64,000 bases of DNA from Lentisphaerota bacterium (GTDB lineage: Bacteria; Verrucomicrobiota; Lentisphaeria; Oligosphaerales; JABHEG01): the NCBI GenBank assembly GCA_018676675.1, contig JABHEG010000137.1, positions 22,227-86,226 on the forward strand, written 5' to 3'. This document shows, in pieces, positions 1-9,636 of the stretch. The notes beneath the pieces were generated by a model, which saw nothing but the letters and a program-made list of their open reading frames with translations, was not told the origin of the DNA and did no database searches. Both the position numbers and the translations under genes were made by a program. Each line of letters opens with the position of its first letter. Position 1 is the first letter of the stretch.

Positions 1-354
1 GACTATGGCGACCCGCAAGCGGCGGGAGAAACCAAACTGTGGAACTGCATGTCCGCAGCTCTTGGGAAGGGACAGATCGTCTGTGGCCCGGAAGCGGCCT
101 CAGCCCAAACGCTCTGCATGAACGCCATGCAGGAATCCATGCCGCAAATCAGCGCCTTCCCCGATGACGTGGTGAAGACGGATGGCGCCCCCGGAGACCA
201 GCTGACCTACGTGGAGGGCCTGGACGATGCCCTGCGAGCCTGCTTCGAAGCAAACCAACTGCCCTCGGAAGCAGGACTCCCCTGGGCCCGGGGTGGAACG
301 AAGATCGACGTAACCGCGTACGATGAATTCCCGAGCCCCGGATACCCGGCGTAG
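1..354 (+). CDS. C-terminal part of a CDS truncated by the window start; possibly a Gfo/Idh/MocA-type oxidoreductase
   Basis: Reading frame is open from base 1 (DYGDPQAAGETKLWNCMSAALGKGQ...) to the stop at 354; C-terminus LDDALRACFEANQLP...KIDVTAYDEFPSPGYPA resembles oxidoreductase tails. Confidence 0.55.
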   Translation, partial: DYGDPQAAGETKLWNCMSAALGKGQIVCGPEAASAQTLCMNAMQESMPQISAFPDDVVKTDGAPGDQLTYVEGLDDALRACFEANQLPSEAGLPWARGGTKIDVTAYDEFPSPGYPA

Positions 355-418
355 ACCGCGCCCCGACAGCAAGAGACGGGAGTGGCACGTTGCTCTCGAC
401 CCGAACAGGAGATCCGCG

Positions 419-1846
419 ATGAGAGACCGCCCGAACATACTGCTGATCACCACCGACCAGCAACGCGTCGACACCATTGGGGCCTACGGCAGCACCCACG
501 TGCGGACACCGAACCTGGACCGGCTGGCTCAAAGCAGCGTTGTGTTCGAACGTGCGTATGTGCAGAACACAGTCTGCATCCCGAGTCGAGCCTGCATCCA
601 GACGGGCCGTTACACGCACCAGCACGGGGTGCGCTACATGGAATCGGTCATCGACACCACCCCCGGGCTGCCTGACCATGAAAAGACCTTCATGGATCAT
701 CTGAGAGAAGCCGGGTATTCCACCGGCGCGACCGGCAAAATCCACATGATGCCGGAACGCGGTTTCGATTATATGGAGATCGTCGGAGGGAAAGGAGCAC
801 GCTGGACTCAAAGCACGGGGCAGGACATCGGGCCGGCTCCGCTCGGGGCTCAATACGCAGCCTGGCTCAATGAGAAGCACCCGGGGGGGTACGAAGCCCT
901 TTACGAACAGCGCCGGCGCCCGGAGTACAGGAAGTACAAGTGCTCCATCGTGAGCGACATCCCGCTCGAGGAGTACGTAGAAACCTACATATTGGAGAAA
1001 TCGATCGAGTTCATCGAGCAACCACGCGACAACCCGTTCTTCCTGTGGTGCGGCTTCTGCGGCCCCCATGGCCCTCACGATCCACCTGCTTCGCACGCAG
1101 ACCTCTACCCCTTCGAGGACATCAAACTGCCTGACACCTGGGAAATCGACCTCAGCGACCGACCAGCGTTCCTGCGACGAAACAGCCCACGGCCCCCCAT
1201 GACAACAGATGAACAGGCCGTCATGCGCCGCTACATGTCCTATTACTTCTGCCTGGTCACGCTTATCGATGAGTACGTCGGGAAGCTCATCGAGACGCTC
1301 GAGGAACATGACATACTCGATGACACGCTCATCATCTACACATCAGACCACGGTGAGATGCTGGGCGACTTCGCCAGATTCGGCAAAGGAAATTTCTACG
1401 AACCGGTTGTCCATGTACCGCTGATTGGCCGCCCCCCGGGAGGATGTGAACCGCGACACACGCAGGACCTGGCGGAAGTGATGGACATCGCCCCAACCAT
1501 CCTGGACTACGCAGAAATCGATAGACCAGACGAAATGCAGGCGAAGACACTGCGTCCCATGCTTGAGGGAAAGGACGGAGGACATGAAGCCGTGCTGTCC
1601 GAATACACCTCCAATGATCGGCGCCTCAGCGGCAAGTGCCTGATCACGCAACGCTACAAGTATATCCTGTGGGATACAGACGATGGCGGGGAATTCTATG
1701 ATCTCCAGGACGACCCGCGCGAACTCCGCAACCTCTACCATGACCCCGAGTTCCGTGGACCCCGGGATGAGCATGCAGAGATCCTGCTCAGGAAGCTCAT
1801 GCAGTCAGAGTGGGGGTATTGCGGCGGACGGACGGAGCCCTATTGA
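419..1846 (+). CDS. Sulfatase (formylglycine-type arylsulfatase family)
   Basis: ATG at 419: MRDRPNILLITTDQQRVDTIGAYG..., CxPSR motif (VCIPSRACIQTGRYTHQHG), TSDHGEMLGD metal motif. Confidence 0.93.
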   Translation: MRDRPNILLITTDQQRVDTIGAYGSTHVRTPNLDRLAQSSVVFERAYVQNTVCIPSRACIQTGRYTHQHGVRYMESVIDTTPGLPDHEKTFMDHLREAGYSTGATGKIHMMPERGFDYMEIVGGKGARWTQSTGQDIGPAPLGAQYAAWLNEKHPGGYEALYEQRRRPEYRKYKCSIVSDIPLEEYVETYILEKSIEFIEQPRDNPFFLWCGFCGPHGPHDPPASHADLYPFEDIKLPDTWEIDLSDRPAFLRRNSPRPPMTTDEQAVMRRYMSYYFCLVTLIDEYVGKLIETLEEHDILDDTLIIYTSDHGEMLGDFARFGKGNFYEPVVHVPLIGRPPGGCEPRHTQDLAEVMDIAPTILDYAEIDRPDEMQAKTLRPMLEGKDGGHEAVLSEYTSNDRRLSGKCLITQRYKYILWDTDDGGEFYDLQDDPRELRNLYHDPEFRGPRDEHAEILLRKLMQSEWGYCGGRTEPY

Positions 1847-1929
1847 CCCGCAAACCGTATGGACGGGTGCCGAGGCCGATGCCCAGTTGCGGGCCAGGCC
1901 TCCGCGACAACCATCTGGAGGGAAAGGCC

Positions 1930-2712
1930 ATGGACGGAATTCCCACGTTCCCCAGCTTCGACATAGAAGGCCAACGCTTCTCGAAACTCATCCTGGGGCA
2001 TAACCCGTTGATCGGCGGCTCCTACATGAGCCGAGCCCGAAGCCGGGTCTATCAGGAAACGCTGAATGCCCCGGAAGCCGTTCGGGACATTGTGATCCAG
2101 GCGATTAGAAGCGGCGTCCGCAGCATGATGCTCGGGGTCACCGGGGAGAAGGATGTTCATGTGATGGCAGGGCTGGAGGCCGCCCAGGAGGAGACCGGAG
2201 TCAAAATCCCCACGATCATCATCGTCAACCGGGGATTCGAGGAACACGTCGAACTACTCCATCGGGTCAACTGCGCGGTCTGCCTCATCCACGGCCAACT
2301 CACCGACGCCCTGTTTGACAAAGAGGGGCGCACCATGAAGCCGGAGTTCGAGCACCTCACCCGAAGCATCAGACAACTCGGCTTCATTCCCGGCATGTCA
2401 ACCCACAACGCCGGAGAAGTGATCCCGGCCGCAGAACAGTTTGATGTCGCAGTCATCAACACACCGATCAACAAGGTGGCCTGGCGCATGTGTCCGTGCG
2501 AAGAGCTGGTCCTCAGGGCAATCCGGCAGACGACGAAGCGAGTCATCGCCATGAAGTCTCTGGCCATGGGGCGGATCGCGCCGGACGACGCGATGCAGTA
2601 CATCTGTCGCGTGCCGGACGTCGATGGTGTGGTGGTTGGCATCGGTCATCCCTATGAGGCAGAAGAGACCTTTGGGGAAGCCTCGCGTATCCTGGGAGCC
2701 ATGAACCGGTGA
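1930..2712 (+). CDS. Aldo/keto reductase-like TIM-barrel protein
   Basis: ATG at 1930 (MDGIPTFPSFDIEGQRFSKLILGHNPLIGG...), HNAGEVIPAAEQFDVAVINTPIN, MKSLAMGRIAP. Confidence 0.6.
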   Translation: MDGIPTFPSFDIEGQRFSKLILGHNPLIGGSYMSRARSRVYQETLNAPEAVRDIVIQAIRSGVRSMMLGVTGEKDVHVMAGLEAAQEETGVKIPTIIIVNRGFEEHVELLHRVNCAVCLIHGQLTDALFDKEGRTMKPEFEHLTRSIRQLGFIPGMSTHNAGEVIPAAEQFDVAVINTPINKVAWRMCPCEELVLRAIRQTTKRVIAMKSLAMGRIAPDDAMQYICRVPDVDGVVVGIGHPYEAEETFGEASRILGAMNR

Positions 2713-3500
2713 CCGCCATACCGCGGAAAAAGCACAACGCCTTCGCCAAGATTTGCCAACTCGCGGGACGTGCTGTCGAGATGTACGACATGATCCGGGC
2801 GGAAGACCGCATCGTCATCGGGCTGAGTTGGGGCCAGGACAGCACCGTTCTCACCCATGTTCTGCATCGCCTCCGTGAGAAAGCCCCGTTCCACTTCGAC
2901 CTTCACGCCGTCTGGGTGGATGGGGGGTTCAATGCAGGAGAAGCCCCCCGTTTGCAGGCTTATGCTGAGGAACACAGTTGGTCCCTGGAAATCGTCAGGC
3001 TGCCGATCACGGAAATCCTGCGGGACAAAGGGAATGAAGAGACCCCCTGCAGTCTCTGCGCCCGGTTGCGTCGCGGCAAGCTCCACGGGGTCATGGACCG
3101 GATTGGCTACAAGACGCTGGCTCTCGGCCAGCATCGCGACGACTTGGTGACCACCTTCCTCATGTCAGCGTTCCGAGGCAGCGGGTTGATGACCATGGGC
3201 CCGCACGTCCCGGCCGATCGAGGCCGGAAACGCCTGATTCGCCCTCTCTGCCTGGCGTCGAAGCCGCTCATCGCCGAAGCTGTTGAAGAAATGGGCCTCC
3301 CCATCATCGCGAAATGCCCGTATATCGATCAACTGGACGAGACAGGTGACCGGGCTTACGTCGAGCGCCTTCTCGATGAACTGGAAGGACATTACCCCGG
3401 GGTCCGCCACGCCCTGCGCCGTTCCCTCTCCGATCTCCGGCCTCCTCATCTCATGGATCCGCGCTTCAACGACCTAATCCGGAAGACCACGAGAGCCTGA
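2709..3500 (+). CDS. TtcA-like PP-loop ATPase (tRNA 2-thiolation family)
   Basis: GTG start overlaps upstream stop (GTGA); PP-loop variant GLSWGQDSTVL, CSLCARLRRGKLHGVMDRIGYKTLALGQHRDD, RLIRPLCLASKPLI. Confidence 0.8.
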   Translation: MTAIPRKKHNAFAKICQLAGRAVEMYDMIRAEDRIVIGLSWGQDSTVLTHVLHRLREKAPFHFDLHAVWVDGGFNAGEAPRLQAYAEEHSWSLEIVRLPITEILRDKGNEETPCSLCARLRRGKLHGVMDRIGYKTLALGQHRDDLVTTFLMSAFRGSGLMTMGPHVPADRGRKRLIRPLCLASKPLIAEAVEEMGLPIIAKCPYIDQLDETGDRAYVERLLDELEGHYPGVRHALRRSLSDLRPPHLMDPRFNDLIRKTTRA

Positions 3501-4006
3501 TTGCGTCCGGGCGATGCTCCCCTACTGTAGTTGCTGCACCGGGCCGCCAACTCAACGCTCAACGCCTGCCAGTGCCCACTTTGGGGTGACTCTGGGAAGG
3601 ACGGCGGGGGAACCACAAGAGCCCATGATGAGTTGACCCGGAACAGCTCCCGTTGTATCGTCCTTCAACAGTAGAAGGGAGGCTCAGTGGCGAACGACCG
3701 TCGGGCGGAAGCGCATTGAGAAGAGGCTCGGCCAGGAACACGCGGAATCCCGAAGCTCTCTCGCCAATGGGTTGCGCCGCATCCGGCCAGGCTGTCCGCA
3801 AACCGTCGGGCGGGTAGCGTCTCACAGGCGGCTTATCGGACAGCACGGCAGGTCGTGTCGGCCGCCCTGGCCGTGACCTTCGGCGAAAACTGCCCCGCCA
3901 CCCGCCACACTCCTACGGTAGTCGAGACAACCGATGTCCTAGAGCAAACTGCCTTGGCCAGACACATCCCGGCTTCCCGCCGAACCGCGACTGGGTTCAG
4001 AACGCC

Positions 4007-7000
4007 ATGGAATCAGAAGACATCCAGCGCACGACGCCCGCACACGAGGGCGACAGTGGCAGCCATGCCCCCATCGACCAACTCCAGGAAGCTGAAGCAA
4101 GATACCGAGCCGTTTTTGAGGGCGCCCCTCTAGGCATCTTGATCGCAGACTCTGAGACCAGACGCTTCCGCTACGCCAACCCGGCGATCTGCGCACTCTT
4201 GGGATACGCCCCCCAGGAGCTGACCACGATGACCGTCGCCGACATCCACCCCCCCGAACAGCTCGAGCACATCGTCGCAGAGTTCGAAGCCCAGGCTCGA
4301 GGCGACAAGATGCTGGCCCCGGACATCCCCTGCCGGCGCAAGGACGGAGACACGGTCTACGCAGACATCACCGTGTCCATCGTGGAGATCTCCGGGAGGC
4401 CACACAATGTCGGCTTCTTCACCGATATCACCGAGCGCAAACTCACCGAAGAAACGCTCCAGCACTACGAACGCATCGTGGCTGGCGCTTCCGACATGAT
4501 GGCACTGATAGATGCAGGCTTTGTCTACCTTGCTGCCAACGACGCGTATCTCGGAGGATGCGGCAAGCCCAGGGAAGACGTCATTGGTCACACCGTGTCC
4601 GAAGTGCTCGGCGAGAGAGTGTTCACGGATGTGGTCAAGCCCAACGCCGAGCGCTGTCTGCGCGGCGAAACCGTTCGGCACCACACATGGCTGACGCCTC
4701 CCGACCGCGGGCGACGCCTCATGGATGTCGTCTACTCTCCGCATGTCGACCGTGACGGCAGCATAGCGGCGTTCTCTGTCTGCTCCCGGGATGTCACCCA
4801 ACGCAGACTGGCCGAAGAAGAAGCAGAGCGGTTGGCCAAATTCCCGAGTCAGAACCCAAACCCAGTACTCCGAGTCGCCCCGGACGGCACCATCCTCTAC
4901 GCGAACAGGGGTAGCACGCCTCTGCTTGAGGAATGGGAGACGGCGGAGGGGGACTGCCTCCCGCAGGGGTACGTGGAGTGTGTCACGGCGGCTATCGAAT
5001 CCGGCATGACGTCCGACACCGATGTGGACTGTGGTGATCGTGTGTTCAACGTGGTGTTCTGTCCTCTGGGTGATCGCCGCCAAATCAACCTCTACGGTCT
5101 GGACATCACCGCGCGCAAACGCGCGGAGGAAGAGGCCGGCCGCCTGGCCAAGTTCCCCAGCGAAGACCCGAATCCAGTGCTCCGAATCGACGCAGATGGC
5201 ACGATTGTCTACGCCAATGCAGGCAGTGCCCCTCTGTTGGCAGAGTGGGGTTGTACAGCGGGATCACGCCTGCCGGATGCCCAGGCAGATCTGGCCGCGC
5301 GCTGCCTCGAAGACGAAATCGTGGTCTCCACCGACGTTCCCTGTGGCGAGAGAACCTTCTCGCTGACCTTCTGCCCCGTCCCCGGGCTTCGGCAAGTCAA
5401 CCTCTACGGCATGGACATAACAGCCCGAACACTGAGGGAACAGGAGGTCCGGGAGCTGAACGAGACCCTCGGAGCGGCGCAGAAAATGGCCAAAGTCGGC
5501 TACTGGCGGTACGACATCGCTTCCCAGATGCCCACTTGGTCCGACCAGATGTTCGAGGTCTGCGGATACCGCAAGCAGGACGGCGTTCCCAGCTACGACA
5601 AACACAAGCTGACCTGGCATCCCGACGATTGGGAGGAGTTCGACCAAGCGGTCCAGGGCTGCGAGCGGGGGAAGCCCTACGACATCGTGATCAGGATCAG
5701 GTTCCCCGACAGTTCATACCACTATGTCCATACGCAAGGCTTCCCCGTCTACGGCAAGAACGGAGAGATCAGAGAGCTCTTCGGGACGTCCCAGGACATC
5801 ACGGAGCTGAAGCGGGTTGAAGAGTCACTTCGGCAACAGGGGGAGCTCCTCAATTCGGTGGAGAGGATCGCGGAAATCGGCGGGTGGGAAATGGATCTGA
5901 TTACCCGGAAAGCGACGTGGACGCAGGGCACGTACGACATCGTCGAGATCGAGCCGGGCCAACCCATCCCCGGCCCGGATGAGCACATGGACTACTACCT
6001 GCCCGAATACAGGGACATGGTCTCTGAAGCCATGCGGACTCTGATCGTCGACAACAAACCGCTGGATTTCGAGGCCAAGTGTTGTACAGCCAGAGGCAAC
6101 ACCAAGTGGGTCCGGGCCATCGGCAGGGCAGACTGGGAGGGGGAGACGTGCACGAGGGTCTACGGGACCTTGCAGGATGTCACCAAGCGCAAGCAGGCTG
6201 AAGCTGAGCTAGCAGGGCGACGGAATGAGCTGGAAGCGCTCTGTCGAATCTCTGAAACTGCCCTGAGTAACTCACCGATGGGTACACTTCTCGACGGGTT
6301 CGTGCAGGAGATAAGCCGAGCCACGAGCTTCCCAATAGCGGCTATCGAGTTCTACCACGCCGCCGAAGAACGAATGGAGTTTGCCGCATCAGTCGGGATC
6401 CCCCTGCCCGATGGGAAAGCCACCTTCAGTGTCCCCGTCGACAGCACGCTATCCGGGACCGTAGCTCGTACGGGCACGTCGCTGGTCGAGACACATGCGG
6501 GGACACGGCCCGAATACAGCTTCAGACGTCTCCGTGAGTTGAGCGTGGAGACGTTCGTCTGCGTCCCATTGTCCTTGGCCGGAGAAACCGTCGGTGCGCT
6601 GTCGCTTGCACACCCGGAGAGCACGCCGATCCCTCCCGCCTTCGTACGTTTCGTGTCTGGATTGGGGAATATCGTGACCACGGTCATTTCGAACAAGCGT
6701 GCGGAAGAAGCACTGCGGAACAGCGAAGCCCGTTTCCGGGAGATGTTTGAGAACCACAACGCAATCATGCTCCTCATCGAGCCGGACTCCGGGCGGATCG
6801 TCGATGCCAACCGGGCGGCGAGCCGATTCTACGGCTACCCACACGACCAGCTCTGCAGTATGTCGATCGATCAAATCAACTGCCTTTCCCCAGAAGAGAT
6901 CAAAGCCGAACGGGAACGGGCCAGCAGGCTGAAGCAGAACTTCTTCATCTTTTCCCACAGATGCGCCAGTGGAACCGTCCGAACGGTGGACGTGCACGCC

Positions 7001-8038
7001 ACTCCCATCGAGTTCCACGGTAAGCAATTGCTCTTCTCGATCATCCATGACACCACAGCCCGTGAAAACGCACGCCACAGGCTCCAACAGAGCGAAGCCC
7101 GCTTCCGGAACCTCTTTGAGAACTCCCCTTACGGGATCCTGGTGTGCGAACTGATCCGGGACGACACGGGCACGCCGACCGATTTCGTCCACCTGCAAGC
7201 CAACGAGGCTGTGGCCACACACACGGGCATGTCAACGGACGGGGTTGTCGGCAGGCGGGCGTCAGAGATGGTGGACGGAGACACCCTCGCCCCCATCCTT
7301 GAGACCTACGGCGGAGTCGTGGAGACGGGCGCCCCCGCCCGATACTCCCAGTATTTCGAGCTCTATGACCGCACCTTGGATGTGACAGCCTTCTCCTTGA
7401 ATGGGGACCTCTTCATCATCAACTTCTTCGACGTCAGTGAGCGCGTACGAGCCCAAACCGAACTCCGGGAGCACCGCGACCATCTGGAACAGCTGGTCGA
7501 AGAGCGTACAGAGGCCCTTGCCAAGCTGAGCGAAGAGCAGCGAACGATCCTTGATTCCGTGCGCGCAACAATCTGGTACAAAGACACCGAGAACCGAATC
7601 CTGCGCGTGAACAGAGCAGCGGCCGATGCTTTGGGTCTGAGCATTGAGGCCATCGAGGGCAAACTCACGCAGGACCTGTTCCCGGAAGACGCGGACGGCT
7701 ATTACCGAGACGATTTGGAGGTCATCCATTCCGGGAAACCCAAGCTCGGGATCGCGGAAGAGTTCCGCGCAGCGGGGGGAGACGTTCGGTGGGTTCTCAC
7801 CGACAAGATCCCCTACCGTGATGAAGCGGGAAAGGTCGCCGGTGTGATCGCTTTCGCTCTGGACATTACCGAGCAGAAGCAGGCAGAGGAAGCAGCCAGA
7901 GAACGCGCGGAGGAGCTGCGAACAATGGTCAGAGCGATGGCCGGGCGGGAAGTGAGGATGGCCGAGATGAAAGAAGAAATCAGAGAACTCCACGCCCGAC
8001 TGCCGGACGCCGGGGTCATGCCGGGCGGCAACGGATGA
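4007..8038 (+). CDS. Multi-PAS/PAC and GAF sensor protein (1343 aa) without a recognisable kinase or other output domain
   Basis: Many PAS/PAC units ending DITE/DITARKRAEEE; GAF-like block LEALCRISETALSNSPMGTLLDGF...VPLSLAGETVGALSLA; C-terminus ends in coiled region MVRAMAGREVRMAEMKEEIRELHARL. Confidence 0.88.
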   Translation: MESEDIQRTTPAHEGDSGSHAPIDQLQEAEARYRAVFEGAPLGILIADSETRRFRYANPAICALLGYAPQELTTMTVADIHPPEQLEHIVAEFEAQARGDKMLAPDIPCRRKDGDTVYADITVSIVEISGRPHNVGFFTDITERKLTEETLQHYERIVAGASDMMALIDAGFVYLAANDAYLGGCGKPREDVIGHTVSEVLGERVFTDVVKPNAERCLRGETVRHHTWLTPPDRGRRLMDVVYSPHVDRDGSIAAFSVCSRDVTQRRLAEEEAERLAKFPSQNPNPVLRVAPDGTILYANRGSTPLLEEWETAEGDCLPQGYVECVTAAIESGMTSDTDVDCGDRVFNVVFCPLGDRRQINLYGLDITARKRAEEEAGRLAKFPSEDPNPVLRIDADGTIVYANAGSAPLLAEWGCTAGSRLPDAQADLAARCLEDEIVVSTDVPCGERTFSLTFCPVPGLRQVNLYGMDITARTLREQEVRELNETLGAAQKMAKVGYWRYDIASQMPTWSDQMFEVCGYRKQDGVPSYDKHKLTWHPDDWEEFDQAVQGCERGKPYDIVIRIRFPDSSYHYVHTQGFPVYGKNGEIRELFGTSQDITELKRVEESLRQQGELLNSVERIAEIGGWEMDLITRKATWTQGTYDIVEIEPGQPIPGPDEHMDYYLPEYRDMVSEAMRTLIVDNKPLDFEAKCCTARGNTKWVRAIGRADWEGETCTRVYGTLQDVTKRKQAEAELAGRRNELEALCRISETALSNSPMGTLLDGFVQEISRATSFPIAAIEFYHAAEERMEFAASVGIPLPDGKATFSVPVDSTLSGTVARTGTSLVETHAGTRPEYSFRRLRELSVETFVCVPLSLAGETVGALSLAHPESTPIPPAFVRFVSGLGNIVTTVISNKRAEEALRNSEARFREMFENHNAIMLLIEPDSGRIVDANRAASRFYGYPHDQLCSMSIDQINCLSPEEIKAERERASRLKQNFFIFSHRCASGTVRTVDVHATPIEFHGKQLLFSIIHDTTARENARHRLQQSEARFRNLFENSPYGILVCELIRDDTGTPTDFVHLQANEAVATHTGMSTDGVVGRRASEMVDGDTLAPILETYGGVVETGAPARYSQYFELYDRTLDVTAFSLNGDLFIINFFDVSERVRAQTELREHRDHLEQLVEERTEALAKLSEEQRTILDSVRATIWYKDTENRILRVNRAAADALGLSIEAIEGKLTQDLFPEDADGYYRDDLEVIHSGKPKLGIAEEFRAAGGDVRWVLTDKIPYRDEAGKVAGVIAFALDITEQKQAEEAARERAEELRTMVRAMAGREVRMAEMKEEIRELHARLPDAGVMPGGNG

Positions 8039-9636
8039 AACTGGGTCCCGACATGTGCCCCAGCCTGACCAACGCCGTCCACCGGGGATCCCCGGCGGCG
8101 ACGCGGGAGCAGGACCTCGCGCGTTCGTGTGGGAGAGAAAATGTAGGACACACGGGCGCGAAACCCCGCCCTCTGACCGGCGTATGCCTCCTGGTCCTGC
8201 TGTGCCTGCATCCCGCCACAGCAGGAGCCATGCACTCAGAACAGAGACCCATACGCGTCGGCATATTCCAGAATGAGCCGATCGTGTTCCAGGATGAAAG
8301 CGGCGTAGCACAAGGCCTCTATGTCGATCTTGTGAACGCCATCGGCAAAGAAGAGGGCTGGAACATTGAGTACGTGCTCGACTCCTGGGATGGCTGCCTG
8401 AAACGACTGGAAGCCCGGGATATCGACCTCATGACATGCATCGCCTACGCCGCGGAACGCGATGCCTTCGCCGATTGGTCTCGCGAGGTCGTTTGGACCC
8501 TCTGGGGTGTGATCTTCGTGCGCCCTGAATCCGGCATCGAGAATGTGCCGTCACTGGCCGGAAAGAGGGTGGCCATCCTCAAAGGAGGAATCAACGGGTT
8601 GAACTTCCTGGAGCTCTGCTCGGAGTTCGACATCAGCTGCGACATTCTCCCGCTGTCAGCCTATCATGCACAGCTGAAGGCGGTCGAGTCGGGAGAGGCC
8701 GAGGCAGCCGTTGTAAACAGCGTATTCGGAACTATGCACGGGGCTGAATACCAGGTCAGGCAAACGCCCATCGTCTTCAGTCCCGTCAGTGCCTTTTTCG
8801 CCGTCCCGGAGGGCACCAACGGGGATCTCCTCAAGACGATAGACCACTACCTCTCCAGATGGAAACAGGACGGCGATTCCGTCTACTACCGATCACTGAG
8901 ACGATGGCTTTCCTCCACGACCGAGAGGATCCGCGTCATTCCGGGCTGGATCCCTGTGGCGCTGTCCGTGCTCGCGTCCGGGTTACTGGTGCTCCTGCTA
9001 TGGACCCGCCTCCTGGGACGGGCAGTCAACGACCGGACCGCGGAACTGCAGGAAAGCGAAAGTCGCTTCCGGCATGCCGTCACGGAGTCCCCGTTCCCGA
9101 TCATGATCCATGCTGAAGACGGGGAAGTGTTGATGATCAGCGACGTATGGACGACCCTCACCGGGTACACTACTGACGACATCCCCACGGTGGCTGAATG
9201 GACCCGAAGGGCCTACGGAGAAGACAAGCAACCTGCCCAGGACACCATCAGGAAGCTCTACGCAATCGACAGCCGAGTAGACGAAGGCGACCGGACCATC
9301 GCGACACGCTCAGGTGAGCGTATCGTGTGGAGCTTCAGTTCAGCCCCGCTCCCGCCGCTTCCGGATGGCAGGCGCCTTGTCATCAGCATGGCCATGGACA
9401 TCACTCAGCGCAAGCAAGTCGAGGAAGAACTGGCGACGCACCGCGAGCACTTGGAGCAACTGGTCGCAGATCGTACCCGGAAGGTGCGCGGAACCATGAA
9501 GGTGATGGCCGGCCGCGAAGTCCGTATGGGGGAACTGAAAAAAGTGATCCACAAGCTCCGGCAGCAACTCCTGGAATCCGGACTGGAACCGGTAGCCGCT
9601 GATCCAGTTGGTCGCGGAAAGGAAGCAAGCCCATGA
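8035..9636 (+). CDS. Membrane-anchored periplasmic solute-binding (SBP_bac_3-like) + PAS protein, no kinase domain
   Basis: ATGA overlap with upstream gene; IRVGIFQNEPIVFQDESGVAQGLYVDLVNAIGKEEGW (SBP family 3), TM WIPVALSVLASGLLVLLLWTRLL, PAS, C-terminal VMAGREVRMGELKKVIHKLRQQL. Confidence 0.85.
   Translation: MKLGPDMCPSLTNAVHRGSPAATREQDLARSCGRENVGHTGAKPRPLTGVCLLVLLCLHPATAGAMHSEQRPIRVGIFQNEPIVFQDESGVAQGLYVDLVNAIGKEEGWNIEYVLDSWDGCLKRLEARDIDLMTCIAYAAERDAFADWSREVVWTLWGVIFVRPESGIENVPSLAGKRVAILKGGINGLNFLELCSEFDISCDILPLSAYHAQLKAVESGEAEAAVVNSVFGTMHGAEYQVRQTPIVFSPVSAFFAVPEGTNGDLLKTIDHYLSRWKQDGDSVYYRSLRRWLSSTTERIRVIPGWIPVALSVLASGLLVLLLWTRLLGRAVNDRTAELQESESRFRHAVTESPFPIMIHAEDGEVLMISDVWTTLTGYTTDDIPTVAEWTRRAYGEDKQPAQDTIRKLYAIDSRVDEGDRTIATRSGERIVWSFSSAPLPPLPDGRRLVISMAMDITQRKQVEEELATHREHLEQLVADRTRKVRGTMKVMAGREVRMGELKKVIHKLRQQLLESGLEPVAADPVGRGKEASP

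Noticed and set aside
384-400. TGGCAC...TTGC resembling a sigma54 promoter before the first sulfatase
   Set aside because: Spacing between TGGCAC and TTGC is wrong for a -24/-12 promoter.
149-1309. 386-aa minus-strand ORF opposite the first sulfatase
   Set aside because: Antisense shadow of a sulfatase with clear catalytic motifs; composition not protein-like.
3501-4006. Possible small ORFs (3559-3846 minus, 3855-4133 plus) in the gap before the PAS gene
   Set aside because: No motifs, low-complexity composition, one overlaps the PAS gene start; treated as intergenic.
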